DNA from: Prochilodus magdalenae
Lineage: Eukaryota; Chordata; Actinopteri; Characiformes; Prochilodontidae
Reading direction: 5' to 3'
Assembly: GCA_024036415.1 (NCBI GenBank)
Contig: JAMWET010003573.1
Span: 437,501 to 501,500 of the forward strand
DNA length: 64,000 bases
Shown: in pieces, positions 34,263 to 46,405 of the stretch
Layout of the letters: each line of letters starts with the position of its first letter
Position numbering within the stretch: position 1 is the first letter of the stretch
Notes under the pieces: model-generated
The model's input: the letters and a program-made list of their open reading frames with translations, nothing else
What the model was told of the DNA's origin: nothing
The model's database searches: none
Position numbers and translations under genes: made by a program

Positions 34263-35330
34263 AAAAACATCTTTGTGTAGTTCCCAATTTGATACCTGTA
34301 AAATACAGTTTACAGTACAGAGTTTCGTACACTATTAAACCTAAACCTAGCCTTAACTTAGATCCTACTCCTAAAACTTACTCCTACCATAATACTACTG
34401 ATGATCAATTATATAGTACCAGAATATTAGCTCATATAAATACAGAGAGGACCATCAAAACCAACGTGTGACCAATGCCTCCATATGTGTAAACCTGGGA
34501 CATCTGTAGATCCATTGTCTGTAAATGGTGGGAGTGAACAAACACCTCTCTCACCTCATGTAACACCATCCCACCTGGTACTGTAGACTGTAAAGGATTT
34601 GCAGTGTGTAACAGTAACTTGTCTAATAATCAAATATCTTCAAATATTACAGCTGACCTTCTAAACCTCGTAGTCAGTTTTCAACTCTCAACATACCACA
34701 ACAGCAAAACTGTGTCAGAGACGCTGCAGCCTGATTCTATTCTTAGTATGCCTCTTCTATTACTGCATTCATATTTTTTTGCCCCAGCTATTGCCCTGAC
34801 CCTGTTTGTGATCTGTTGCCCAGGTGTGAAAGCAGGTGATGCAGGTGGCGTGACACTGACCTGCTGCTAGTTCACAGAAAACGTTTACATGGAAGAGCCT
34901 GAAAAAACGTGTTTATGAAGCTCAAATTGGTTCGTTTAGACTTTACACACTTTACACATGCTTATACATCACTGTCGGTAAACAACGAAACGACCTCTCA
35001 CCTGGATCTCGTATGTGAAGGAAAACTGATTGTGTTGAGAATAATTGTTTTTATGTGCGGTAAAACTGTTGTCAAGACAACAATATATTAATATTAATAC
35101 AATACAGTATTATTCAATAACACTAACGGTAATCTTAGCCTAACCGTATTTTTAGGTATAACATGATCTTCGCATTTGCCAAATAAAGACTGAAGGAGCC
35201 TGGAAAGATCTTCAAATACAAGAGTTTGTCTCTGGGAGTTAATATCTGAACTATCCCGGATGGTCTGGATTAAGTAAAGGAATCAGTTGCTACTATACTT
35301 AAAGCCCAGATAGCCAAACTATGCCAATAA
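34263..35330. other. Intergenic or osgin2 5' intron, nothing recognised
   Basis: No supported exon or repeat beyond AT-rich sequence. Confidence 0.4.
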
Positions 35331-35871
35331 TATACAGGGGTTGGACAGTGAAACTGAAACACCTGGTTTTAGACCACAGTCATTCATTAGTATGGTGTAG
35401 GGCCTCCTTTTGTGGCCAATACAGCGTCAGCTGGTCTTGGGAATGACATATACTGCGTCCTGCACAGTGGTCAGAGGGAGTTTAAGCCATTCCTCTTGCA
35501 GGATAGTGGCCAGGTCACTACGTGATGCTGGTGGAGGTTCGTCCTTCTTGGTGGTATGCTGACATTACCCTGGATACCGTGGCTCTTGATACATCACAAA
35601 GACTTGCCATCTTGGTCACAGATGCGTCAGCAAGACGTGCACCAACACTGTGTCCTCTTTTGAACTCTGGTATGTCACCCATAATGTTGTGTGCATTGCA
35701 GTATCTTGAGCAGAACTGTGCTCTTACCTGCTAACTGAACCTTCACACTCTGCTCTTACTGGTGCAATGTGCAATTAATGAAGATTGGCCACCAGGCTGG
35801 TCCAATTTAGCCATGAGACCTCCCACACTAAAATGACAGGTGTTTCAGTTTCATTGTCCAACCCCTGTATA
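35331..35871. mobile_element. 541-bp Tc1/mariner-type element with 35-bp terminal inverted repeats
   Basis: The element begins tatacaggggttggacagtg and ends cattgtccaacccctgtata. The 35-base ends are inverted repeats with a single mismatch (35331-35365 against 35837-35871). TA at each outer edge fits the TA target duplication of the Tc1/mariner superfamily. The interior has a 70-codon frame (about 35522-35734) with no complete transposase, so it is non-autonomous. Confidence 0.88.
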
Positions 35872-36027
35872 TCATAACGCTAGCTGCTAGGTTAGTGACG
35901 TCTGCAGTGGAAGGCCAACCATGCTGTGGAAAAGCCTCATTGAAATAACAGTCCAGGTGGAAACACTCCTTGTAACTTCACCACGATTGGGTGGCGCTAA
36001 ACTGCTATGTAATCTGAAAACGTGTGT

Positions 36028-36062
36028 ATATATACACATATATATATATATATATATATATT
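36028..36062 (+). repeat. (TA)n microsatellite
   Basis: TA run in intergenic sequence. Confidence 0.9.
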
Positions 36063-36960
36063 TAGTTTGTGGTGACGTAACACAAAACAGGCCGTATTTC
36101 AAACCTCAGCCCCTGTACTGCTGTACACATATATCTATATTGCCCAGCACTAACGGTCCTCCCAAGACCTTCGTTAGGGCCCGATGTGTAGCTGCACACT
36201 TACAATGCTAACATTAGCATCTTTATAAAAAAACAATTACAATCAGTTTTAATGGAGCACGGCTTCCCGTTATCGGAGCATGCTCATTGTCCCGTCCTGG
36301 CGGGTGTAAATCCCCTCTGATCACACCTCGGGTTGCCCCGTAATCCGGGCTGCCCATGTTTATGTCTTTCAAAAGCACGCTTGGCATGCTGACGCTCGAC
36401 ACATTGTGACCGCCCGTCCCAACCTGTTTTTCTTTGACCCCGGCTGTTTACTCTTTTCAAAGAGATGGCGCGGGATTCCAGGCATATTCGGGGGGTGAGT
36501 GTGGCAGGGCAGGGGTGTTGTTGGCAGATTGCGGAACTGGCATTTCCAGCCCACTGCCCCATTTTAACAGTCTCCTGACCACATTCAGAGGGGTTACTCA
36601 CATGGGCTGGCCGGCCCTGTGTTTTTCATGCTCCTGTCTCTCAGACGGTCTTTTATCTTTTCTTCTCTCTAAAGAAAATGTAGAACGCTGGTCAGCATGC
36701 GGCCTCATAGCGCGCTATACCTCGTCTGTCCCATACAGTAGAACATCAGCCGTAACTGCTGTTCCAGTCAAAACAACAGTCTTCATAATGTAAACAAAGG
36801 CAAATTTGGCCCGTTTCTATTGGTCCAGTTTAGAAATGAGGTTACAATATGACAGACGATCTTTCTCCTCGTTTTAATTCAGACTTGCACAGGACTCTGG
36901 ACCCTTCATTTGTTTACCTCTCAGTAAAAATGGTCCTAATGTTATGTACTATCTGAGGAC
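36063..36960. other. No recognised gene
   Basis: Mixed composition with several short open frames on both strands (36284-36600). None has a recognised motif or a convincing splice context. Confidence 0.4.
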
Positions 36961-36984
36961 ACTATTTCTGAGGACATGCCTAAT

Positions 36985-37335
36985 ATTGACAAAAGTATAG
37001 GGACACCTATACAGTGCACCTACAGGGGTTTTTATGGCATCCCATTCTAAATCCATTCTAAGCTTCAACCCAACTATAACAGCTTCCACTCTTCTGGGAA
37101 GGCTTTCCACAAGATTTTGAGATGTGACTGGGAATTTGTAGCCCATTCTTCCAGAAGAGCATACATGAGGCCAGGCCAATCATTCCTACACACTGGACAG
37201 TCCTCAACTTTTGCTCTAGTTATCCAGCATACCTTAGTGTTCCCAGAACAGTAAAGAACTGACCACCCCCACTAAAGGTGCTTGGGATTACCTGGAGCAT
37301 GGGAGGCAGAGCTACTAGGACTGAGCTCCACTGAG
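36985..37335 (-). mobile_element. Tc1-like transposon end fragment
   Basis: caaaagtatagggacaccta, cacctacaggggtttttatg, ataacagcttccactcttct and gggaaggctttccacaagat, in this order, match from memory the 5' untranslated part of an abundant fish Tc1 family. Only the end is present, without transposase. Confidence 0.6.
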
Positions 37336-37450
37336 GCGAACGGAAGCTTTAATAAAGACACACTGAGAAATATTGATATATTAAGCTGTTAAATCTTCCT
37401 TGGTAATATCTCTATTAATTTTCTGAATCTATAGCCATTCCGATTGGACC

Positions 37451-37724
37451 TAAATGTATGAAGGTGGTCTCTGACTTTGGCGCTGTACTCTTTAGAGAGA
37501 GGCTTGTTTAGGATATGTGGCTTCTTCGTCGTCGGTCCTGTCTGTATTGTGACAGTGCTAGACGGGCCTTTGTAGTTTGGGGGTGTGGATGGCTTATGTG
37601 TGAGTGAGACGGAGCGAGGGAGCTGTGTTTGCTTATGAGATTCAGTGCTGGTACGACTGTATGTTTAATGATGACAGTGGGACGCTTGGCTGGACGGACT
37701 GTGTATGTATACACGTGTACACGT
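37451..37724 (-). repeat. Arm 1 of a 275-bp inverted repeat
   Basis: These 274 bases are the reverse complement of 42879-43153 with roughly 95 % identity by eye (for example cgtcgtcggtcctgtctgta here against tacagacaggaccgacgacg there). A 68-codon frame is open in both arms, but the arms differ at amino-acid-changing positions. The intervening 5.15 kb includes the CpG island. Confidence 0.92.
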
Positions 37725-37835
37725 GTCTGTGTGGCGCTACTACAGGGGGCTACGTAAACCCCGAATCTGGGAGTTCCACATAGTCACCTTCAGCTTATGC
37801 ATTGTGGAATATCCCAAATGGAAAATGACTGACAC

Positions 37836-37837
37836 AT

Positions 37838-37871
<34 letters not shown>

Positions 37872-37882
37872 GTATATATACA
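37836..37882 (+). repeat. (CA)n(TA)n microsatellite
   Basis: CA run passing into a TA run. Confidence 0.92.
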
Positions 37883-38089
37883 TATCTTGGAATGGCACTA
37901 CATATATTAGTAATGTATATGAATGGCACTATATATATGTATATATGAGATTATATTTAAGGCCTATGCTGTACATCAGTGAAAAAATGGGAAGGCCTGT
38001 GAGACCAAAGTCATGTTCCATACAAAGTGCCACTCCAAGAGTTTCACTAGCACACTAGCTAGCTCACCTAAATGCTAGTGATGACTCTA

Positions 38090-38930
38090 CCGTACGCACG
38101 AGCCGTGCTCCGCCGCTTAAGTTCAATGCACGAGCAAAGTTAGATGCTAATTCTGTACCTACAGCCTCCAAATCAGATCTGTGCCGAGATGCACTTGATG
38201 GCCCCCCTCAGTCCTCCGTAGCATCACGTCGCAAGGGAAGCACTGTGCACGAGCGCCTGCAACTTCAGTCTGCTAAAGAGCCAGTGGAAGGCAACGGGCA
38301 GCGTGTGGAGAGAGCAGGAAGAAAGAGGGAGAGGAGGAGGAGGAGGAGTATCAGACCGGTGCCCTACATCGACGACGTCACGCGCCAAGTGAAATCCACC
38401 ATCCACCTTACCCACCTCCCCTCCCCCCGCCTCCTTACCCCACGATTTAGGCCACGGCGCGCGTGCTCATAGCGCTACCGAAGCTGCGAGAAAACGACAA
38501 GGGGTCTGAAGAGAGGGGCTTACCTCCGCAGGAAACGGCTTCAGGTTTGGCGTGGCGCGCGCGTCCAGGTTTTTCTGTCTCCCCGGCCGAGGCTGCAGGC
38601 TGCATAAATAGTCTCGTGTCGCCGGTGGGAGGATCCTGGATGATGCGCTCGGCGCGTGCTAACGTGTTTCGCCCCCCACCGGTCTTGGGTTGGGTGGGTG
38701 GGGGGGGAGGTGGGGAGGTTGGTGCTGATTTACGGGCGCACAAGCTCGAGACAGTGACGAGCACCGGGCAGCATCGCACGCGGTCCGCTGCCAGCCGCGC
38801 TCGCTGGCTCCTGCGCTCGTGCTTACGCGCACTCACGCATGTACGCAAGAGCCGACGGCGCGCACCCGAGCCCCGGATGCGCGGATGTGGGCCGCGAGCG
38901 CGAGACAGCAGCGGAGTGGTTTGGTAATGA
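38090..38930. promoter_or_regulatory. CpG island, likely osgin2 promoter
   Basis: This is the GC- and CpG-richest part of the window (many gcgcgc, ccggcc, cgctcg runs, densest at 38450-38900) and stands out from AT-rich flanks. On the - strand a strong donor GCGGAG|gtaagc lies at the edge 38524. That would give an untranslated first exon for osgin2, whose start exon has an acceptor 20 bases upstream of the ATG at 31281. The promoter role is inference. Confidence 0.65.
38524..38700 (-). other. osgin2: Candidate untranslated first exon of osgin2
   Basis: The left edge is set by the donor GAG|gtaagc at 38523/38524 on the - strand. The right edge (transcription start) cannot be seen and 38700 is a guess. 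The distance to the next exon (31281) would make a 7.2-kb first intron. Confidence 0.4.
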
Positions 38931-39104
38931 TGACGATACAGGTTACACGAACAGTCTGTACGGTCAAGTGACCAGTATGAGGTAGTAAGGGGAGCTCCAC
39001 CCAGTTTCAAAATTCCACCTGATTAATGGTTAAGGTGAACAAAGCCATTCAGATAAAGGTCACCAGGATCAATAACTGATGATAGATTTATACTGATATG
39101 ATCA

Positions 39105-40065
39105 ATATTTATTGAGCTACACATACAGAAGTCTGTCTCTCAGTATGGTGTTGGGCCGCCATGTTTGCTAACCCAACATCCAGACATCTCGACAAGGAGC
39201 TGTAGAGGTTCCTGATGGTGTCCTGTGATAATCCATCCCATGCAGCTTGAATGTTCTCACACTGTTCCTGCAGATGGTGCGGTAGGGGTGAAGGTGGAGT
39301 GACAACATGCCTTCTGAACATGTGACGCATGACAATCATCATCTTGGCGCTGACCATGGTGCCTCCACACACGGATTCGCTGGTCGCCTCCACCAAGGCA
39401 AATGCAGGACTCGTCACTGAAGATGACGCTGCAGTTCTGAGTCACTCCACGACAGCCTGGCACTATTGAAGTCTTTGGTGACGGTGATGTGGTGTTAAGG
39501 ACAGTCGTGGAAGCGGTCTGCCATCTGCCATCACTGCTCACTGAATTTCCACAATCATGACTGGTGGCTCACTCTGCGCATCTCGGACAGTTTGTCAGTA
39601 TCCCTTGGTTCTCCTGTGGTTCATGTACGTCTACCGGATCCCTGATGTCACTGGTGCATTCCTTCGTCCATTCCCTGCCACCAAGAGCATGCTATGGTAA
39701 CATCCTCAAGACCAGTAAGGCGCTCAATATGCCTATTTGTCCATCCCCCCTTCCTGGAACCCTACGATGCGACCCCGCTCCAATTCCTCCAACTGCTCGA
39801 ACTGCTTTCCTACTCCTCTCTGATGTATACTTCACTTCCTATAGATCCTACTAACACAACAGCACGAGTCTGAATGGGAAGCGCACGCAACTGGACGACC
39901 TTGTACAGTCAGGTACAGAGGTAAGGCCCATCCTTGCTCATGTCAGATGCACCGCTTCCCATGGAACTTGATCATTCACTAGTCTCGTGATGTCAAACCT
40001 ACCCACCAAGTTTATTCCTGTCGATGATGAGTCTGTGAGTGTAGGTTCACTGGTGGTTTTGGATA
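39105..40065 (-). mobile_element. Tc1/mariner-like transposon, most complete copy of its family
   Basis: On the - strand the transposase reads VIFSDESCICLGGGDQRIRV (about 39450-39390), containing the FSDES block around the second catalytic Asp of Tc1 transposases. AWDGLSQDTIRNLYSSLSRC follows (about 39235-39180). Frameshifts break it. The right part (39895-40010) has the ends shared with 19.57, 47.1 and 57.3 kb. It is therefore a dead element. Confidence 0.7.
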
Positions 40066-40319
40066 GTAAATAGGCTGGCTGTATTGGTGTGTGGTGTTTT
40101 TATTGAGACCACCGGAGCCCTCCAGCACCACACCGAACCATATTCATGAATTTATTTAGAGTGCCAGTTTACAGTTTGTGAAGGCTTTATCGTTTTTATA
40201 ATTTCTACATTCATATTATTATGTTATATTATTATATATAGAATGTAAATATTAATATAAAGGTGTAAAGTATGATCAGATCTTCATTTAAGTCATAATG
40301 GAGGATTAACAGAACCAAA

Positions 40320-40569
40320 TTGTCACTGTCCAAAGAAAAACAGGTATCTCCAAAATGGCAACTTTACAGGAGAGGCCCAAAACCTAATTGAATTTGAATG
40401 GAAGTCTATGGAACCAGACGTCTTTCGAAGCAGTTTTGGGCCATTCCTGTTGGTCCATTCTTCATGAAATTTTAACACAGTGTAAACAACAGCTCATGTG
40501 ATCCAATGAGGCATAAAAGTAAAAACCAACAAAAATGGAGATACATGTTTTTCTTTGGACAGCGACGAA
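40320..40569. mobile_element. 250-bp MITE, copy 1
   Basis: The ends cactgtccaaagaaaaacag (40324) and tgtttttctttggacagcga (40547-40566) are inverted repeats of about 30 bases. The interior has ggaaccagacgtctttcgaa and ccattcctgttggtccattc. The same element lies in the opposite internal orientation at 59252-59500. Confidence 0.82.
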
Positions 40570-40644
40570 ATAAAACAAATAACGCCAACAGTTCCACAGA
40601 TTGTCACCCATTTAATCCATACAGCACAGTGATAATAATAATAA

Positions 40645-40735
40645 TTTAATCCCTTATTGATCCCACAGTGGGGAAATTTACAAATCTTCCGCATTTAACC
40701 CATACGTGAAGTGAAACACCCACATACGCACTCAC
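40645..40735 (+). mobile_element. Interspersed repeat fragment (cccttattgatcccacagtg)
   Basis: taatcccttattgatcccac, agtggggaaatttacaa and acccatacgtgaagtgaaac match 63870-63950 closely; this is a widespread fish repeat, perhaps the 3' end of a LINE. Bases 40741-40800 repeat the C-terminal piece of the Tc1-like family (ctccataccgagacgtctgg). Confidence 0.6.
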
Positions 40736-40800
40736 AACCTCCACAACTCCATACCGAGACGTCTGGCATGTTGGGTTAGCAAACACGACGGCCCAACAGC

Positions 40801-41620
40801 AAACTGAGAGAGAGTACTTTGGTATATAAGTGCACTATATGCTAATATAGAACCTATAATGAAAATGTTTAGGACCACAGTCAACAGAAACTGTGTGGAA
40901 AAATCCAAACCCATTGATACACTTTTATTTAGGTTGCTCGTAACGTCGCTAGCTAGCTACGTGAGCATGTCAGGGTCCAGCAGCAGTAGGTGATTTCCTC
41001 AGGGGGCATGCTTTGTCTCAATGTTATTGTACTTATGCAAAGGTTTAGGCGCTCCCGGTAATACTTGTGCACGCTCTGTACCATGAACAAACTGTAATGC
41101 ACTATTACTGTAAATTTACTGGAATTAAAAGATACAGTACATAAAAACAATACATTAATATAAAATGAAATGTGTGCTGAAATGTGCATATGTTTTTTTT
41201 TTTTTTTTCCACAATTTGTCTGAGAGGGCTAAAACTCTTGCATTAGAATGGTTGTACAGGTTTACACAGCAAAATCTGACCACAAGAGGGCGCAACTGGA
41301 TAATATAATAGATAAAATGAGAGCTAGAGCAGAAATCCAATGCCTGATCCTAGAGTAGGCTTTTGGGGGAAGGTCATCTTATTTGGTTTAAGCAAACCAT
41401 CTTTATCCCATGTGAGCATGTAGTGGTGTCACTAGTACATTATGAGCCCAATCAAAAAACGATTAAATGTTAATTTGCTTGTTTGCTTGTTATGGGCTGT
41501 ATTCTACTATACTGCACACTGTATACTACAGTAGTATGTACTGTATATGCCCCCTGTGTGTGGTATACAGTACAGTAACAAGTTCTGACCTACAGTGTAG
41601 TATACTAACACAGTCACATG
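40801..41620. other. Intergenic, nothing recognised
   Basis: AT-rich sequence with a (T)16 run at 41191-41207. No exon or element is supported. Confidence 0.4.
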
Positions 41621-41628
41621 ACCAGTTA

Positions 41629-42330
41629 CCTCACATTTACCTCAGAGCTGTTAATACTGTATCCACTGTTTAGAGCTAGCTGCTGCTAACACTGCTCAGT
41701 TCACCTGAGATACGGTTAGCCTAGTGGTTAGCTACCCTCAGCTATTCCACTCTAAAACTGATCCTCTAATACGAGTTCATCTTTTATTAATCTTCAGACC
41801 TGTATATTTAACTTTCTGAGGCTCATTCTGGTGAACACCCCCCCGACTACAATCACTACACCCACATTTACCTCAGAGCTGTTATTACTGTATCCACTGT
41901 TTAGAGCTAGCTGCTGCTAATGCTGCTCGGTTCACCTGAGATACGGTTAGCCTAGCTGTTAGCTCCCCTCGGCTATTCCATTCTAAAACTGATCCTCTAA
42001 AGTGAGTTCATCTATTATTAATCTTCAGACCTGTATATTTAACTTTCTGAGGCTCATTCTGATGAAAACACACCCCACTACAATCACTACTCCCACATTT
42101 ACCTCAGAGCTGTTATTACTGTATCCACTGTTTAGAGCTAGCTGCTGCTAACACTGCTCAGTTCACCTGAGATACGGTTAGCCTAGCTGTTAGCTCCCCT
42201 CGGCTATTTCACTACAAAACTGATCCTCTAAAGCGAGTACATCTTTTATTAATCTTCAGACCTGTATATTTAACTTTCTGAGACTCATTCTCATGAAAAC
42301 ATACCCCACTACAATCACTACACCCACATT
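41629..42330 (+). repeat. Three tandem copies of a 230-238-bp unit
   Basis: Each unit starts near cacatttacctcagagctgt (41633, 41869, 42097) and carries gagctagctgctgcta, cacctgagatacggttagcc, aactgatcctctaa and cttcagacctgtatatttaa. The copies are highly similar, so the duplication is recent. No coding signal is seen. Confidence 0.9.
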
Positions 42331-42878
42331 TATACTCTGAGGCGGCTGTGTTTTGCTCCCCAGTGTTACCTGCCCCTATTTTCTCTGGCTGGAGCAGGCT
42401 GAGAGCTGGTGAGACTGTGTGCATTCTCATCCGTCCACAAAACATTGTTTCAACAGACGCCTGGATTGGCCATGTGATCTCCCGAGTACATCATGGTTGT
42501 TTAGTGTTTTCCTGATGGTGGACTTTTTAACATTAGTCAGTATGAGGAAAGCCTTTAGATGCTTAGAAGATACCTTGGGTTCCTTTGTGACATCATGGAT
42601 AATCAGATGGTTTACTGGTCAACAACTACAACCAAAAGGAATACTGGTCTTAAATTTGCTCCATTTGTACTTAATCTGTCTGGCTGTGGATTGGTTAACA
42701 TGATATATATGTATGTATGTATATAGTATACATAAGTATAAGCGGCTCATATATGTATACAGTATAACCGGTTACAGAAAGCACTCACACTAGGTCTGAA
42801 AAAAGATTTTGTTTTCCATTTGGCATATTCTGCAATCATGCATACGCTAAAGGTATCTGCTGGACTACATAGCAGCAC

Positions 42879-43153
42879 CACGTGTACACGTGTATACATA
42901 CACAGTGCACCCAGCCAAGCGTCCCACTGTCATCATTAAACATACAGTCGTACCAGCACTGAATCTCATAAGCAAACACAGCTCCCTCGCTCCGTCTCAC
43001 TCACACACAAGCCAACCACACCCCCAAACTACAAAGGCCTGTCTAGCACTGTCACAATACAGACAGGACCGACGACGAAGAAGCCACAGATCCTAAACAA
43101 GCCTCTCTCTAAAGAGTACAGCGCCAAAGTCAGAGACCACCTTCATACATTTA
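42879..43153 (+). repeat. Arm 2 of the 275-bp inverted repeat
   Basis: Reverse complement of 37451-37724. It begins cacgtgtacacgtgtataca, itself palindromic, and ends cttcatacattta. See arm 1 for the relation. Confidence 0.92.
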
Positions 43154-43635
43154 TGTCTGGTCAAAACAGTACGACTTAATCAATTTCCACATGTCAGTCT
43201 TATAAAAAGTTCAGTCTTAAAAGCTGGTTTAGCGTTTTTCCTGCTTTTCACCATCCAAATAATCCCAATCCTATTAATTTACCATATTTCTTTGTTTCCC
43301 CTTTTGAAAGGTTTGCCTATAGTACAGTGCATTTGAGCACCGAAAGCAATCTGCGGTCTTTAGACGTCATTCCTTTTGCGCTGACGTCATGAAACAGCCA
43401 TCAAGAGGTGCATCATTTTTACAAACCTACCATTAAGCCTTCAGAGAGTCCCAACATGACAATCAGTTAACAAAGTGCATTAGCTTTAGATCATTAAATA
43501 CACGCTCGTCTTTTGCTCAATTGCATCTAAATTGCAGCATGGACTCTTCAACACAGTGGGCGTGGCCAGGCCCTGCTACTGGCTACTGTAGCCTAATTGG
43601 GTCGTGACTGAGTTGCTTGTGGCTCCTGGTAAGTG

Positions 43636-43644
43636 TAAGTGTGT

Positions 43645-43682
<38 letters not shown>
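43636..43682 (+). repeat. (GT)n microsatellite
   Basis: GT dinucleotide run; a second run lies at 43885-43919. Confidence 0.95.
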
Positions 43683-43919
43683 TGTGGAGGGGGCGTATTC
43701 AGCTTTTGGTCTCCCAGTGTCCCCAGGATGATGAACATTTTGATGCTCCTCACAAGTACAGATGATGAGAGAAGACCCCGGTGATGATCTTCCGTACGTT
43801 AAGGTCACTGTAGCACTGTAGCATCTAAATGCAGATGTTGCCCACAAAGATGGGAATACAAACGCATGTGTGCATGAGTCAGTGTGTGTACGTATGTGTG
43901 TGTGTGTGTGTGTGTGTGT

Positions 43920-45540
43920 TGACTGGACATTGATTAGCTGCATTGTAGGGTGATTACATTTATTGTTTTGGAGACGCTGGGGGCTCAGCAGGGTTCCTGA
44001 GCTCCGAGGGGTCGTTTCCGAGCCGTATAATCAGCTTCATCAGCGCTTCGACCTGCCGGCCTGATATTACCCTCCATGTTTATAATGTGACCGCCTAAAC
44101 CCCCCAATCATCTTTACGCTTTACGTCCGCTGCATCGAGAACAAGGTGAATGTGAAACACAAATGAAATCAATTGAAAAAGGATGTAATAAGATGGGCCG
44201 GCTAGCACATCCGTGTGCACGGTTCAGCTAATGATCTGCGGAAAGAGAGACGGCACAGCTTCATTCTTATTTCTTTTGTTTACACAGTTAGCTCAAATGC
44301 AGCCCATCGGCCAAGATGAGGTATCTGAACTTGGCCTGTTTTAGCTTTGCACTGGATATATGAGGTTAATGTAGCTAACAAGGAATATTGACATCTGTTA
44401 GCAACGTGCAAACTGCTCACAGCTGTGCAGAAAGTCAAACGTAGCAATACAAGTTAAGTTATGAGGGAAGTAGTTTGGAGGAAATTAGACAAGGAAGGAA
44501 ATAACCATGGGTAAATAAGTCTATCCAAACGCATGACAACCAGATGCAGAGGAAATGGGACTACTAACGATTGGGAGACCACCACTCCTGCTACTGTTAG
44601 GGAAATCAGGATTCTAGTCAGTGTACTCCAAGTTCCAGTGATTATTTCACTGTTTACATTCAATTTATTTTCTTACTTATCTGTTCACTGTGTTTGCATG
44701 TCCTTGAGTAACTCTAGGTCTACACACATCAGACAGAAATTGGATTTCTGCTTTGCAACCAGCCAGCAAATGTACAGAGTAAGACTTCATGCTGTGGCCT
44801 AAAGATGAAGAATATCCAAATCCTTCATTTCATCAACCATGTCGTTTCAGCATTGCTTCAAAAGTGTTTAGTTGCCATTTTGTGTTTTTGCACACTGGAA
44901 AATCTGAAAGAAATCAGAGTAAGGAGTGTAAGCCAGTAGGGAACGTTTGGCTAATGCTACTTACAGACAAACAAACCTAAAAACTAAGATTTTGGAGAAA
45001 ATGTCTAATGTTCAAGGAACGTTGTAAGGATGTTTAGAATAGATGACGTTCCTGTAAGGACTAAAATGTTAAGTAAGACGTGACGTTTTAATAGTAACGT
45101 TCAGAGGATGTGATCAGGGTCACAGATTATGTTCCATGACAACAAGAGAAGAACATTCTCAGTACAGCATTGGTAAGATTACTGAGATCCTGGGGTGACG
45201 ATGATGTTAGAGAACGTTCCAAAATAACTTCTGGGAACCGAAACCAAAAGTTCAGTTGAAAACATTAATGAAACATTGAATGGCAAAATCTCAGAATGTT
45301 TTTAGACAAGTTTGGGCAAGTTTTAGACAAATTTGACATCTGTCTTTGTTATATTCCCTTATTAGATTTATAATCCAATCTATACAATCAGATTATGTAC
45401 AAATTCCCTAAAAAGGTTTTTAGTTTATGTCATAAAGTTGACTTCCCAAACAAATAAAGGCACTAATGACACGCTGCTTTTAGCTAAGACAGTGAGGTTA
45501 GTGGTTAGAGTAAAGTAAATACCCCCCCCCCCACTACTCC
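43920..45540. other. Intergenic, nothing recognised
   Basis: There is no supported gene. 44990-45300 has repeated aacgtt/gttcc motifs (for example gttcaaggaacgttgtaagg) and may be an old palindromic repeat. Confidence 0.4.
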
Positions 45541-45960
45541 ACTTCCACAAGGACACCTTAACGTGTTCGCTAAGGCTTTACAGGAAAACTCAGAAAAGAA
45601 GCTGCTGGTGTTCTCAGAACAATGGACTGACCACACCAGAGTCCAGACCTCAACATCACTGCACGTGTTTGGAGTTATGTGGAGGGTAGAATGTGTAACC
45701 ACCATAGACTGGATGTGTGGAAAACAGCCCTTAGAAGTTACATGAAGGATGGTCTCTGAATTGTGCCAAACACAGTAAACCACACTAAACAAGCTTGAGT
45801 GGTTTCTGGCACTGTAAAACGTGTCTATAAAAATTGTAGCTAAATTAGTAGGAGCAGCCTTGAGGTAAAAGAAGGTGATACGTTTTATTAATTCAGTTTC
45901 AAAAACAGCTGGGATACTTTGCAAAAATCTTTAAAACCACATATTTAAACTTTTAGATAT
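45541..45960 (+). mobile_element. Tc1-like fragment, partner of 50.98 kb
   Basis: tggtgttctcagaacaatgg actgaccac at 45607-45635 is the reverse complement of gtggtcagtccgttgttctg agaacacca at 51000-51028. The two fragments are opposite-strand members of one family. Confidence 0.5.
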
Positions 45961-45984
45961 ATATTCTTATTTGGAATTTGATGT

Positions 45985-46260
45985 CAGAAAGACATTTCAA
46001 AAAAAGTTGGCACCGGTTGATGTTGATTTCTACGTTCATTACCTCCTAACACTCTGTAAGCCTTTGGGAACTGAGGACACAACTGTTGTTCTGAAAGTGA
46101 AATGTGTTCCCATTCTTGACCCGATACAGAATTCCAGCAGTTCACCAGTTTGAGGTCCCTTTTGTTGTATATTTTGTTCATAATGCACCGAATGTTTTCA
46201 GTGGTTGAGATTATGGTCCAGGTCCAGATTATGTAACACATGCGGTAGTTTCCACTACTG
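45985..46260. mobile_element. Interspersed repeat fragment
   Basis: aaaaaagttggcaccggttg ... gtgttcccattcttgacccg ... tgtatattttgttcataatg resembles a common fish repeat. No motif is preserved; the family is unknown. Confidence 0.3.
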
Positions 46261-46405
46261 TTCCACTACAGCAAGCCAACCCTGTGTTTTCATTCTCATC
46301 CCTTGCTTCTTTTAATGATAGTTGGTCACGTAGATGTCGATAATTTCCAAGCTCTTTGCGTATTTAAGTTGAGAAACGTTGTTCTTAAGTTGCTTACTTA
46401 TTTGT

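Noticed and set aside
36284..36793. Overlapping frames on both strands of about 105-119 codons
   Set aside because: No motif, no splice sites in phase and no known neighbour gene.
38447..39010. 187-codon frame on the - strand and 154-codon frame on the + strand in the CpG island
   Set aside because: GC-rich sequence has few stops; no recognised protein. A spliced untranslated exon explains the donor better.
37508..43096. Duplicated 68-residue protein encoded in both inverted arms
   Set aside because: Differences between arms change amino acids as often as not; no domain and no splice or promoter context.
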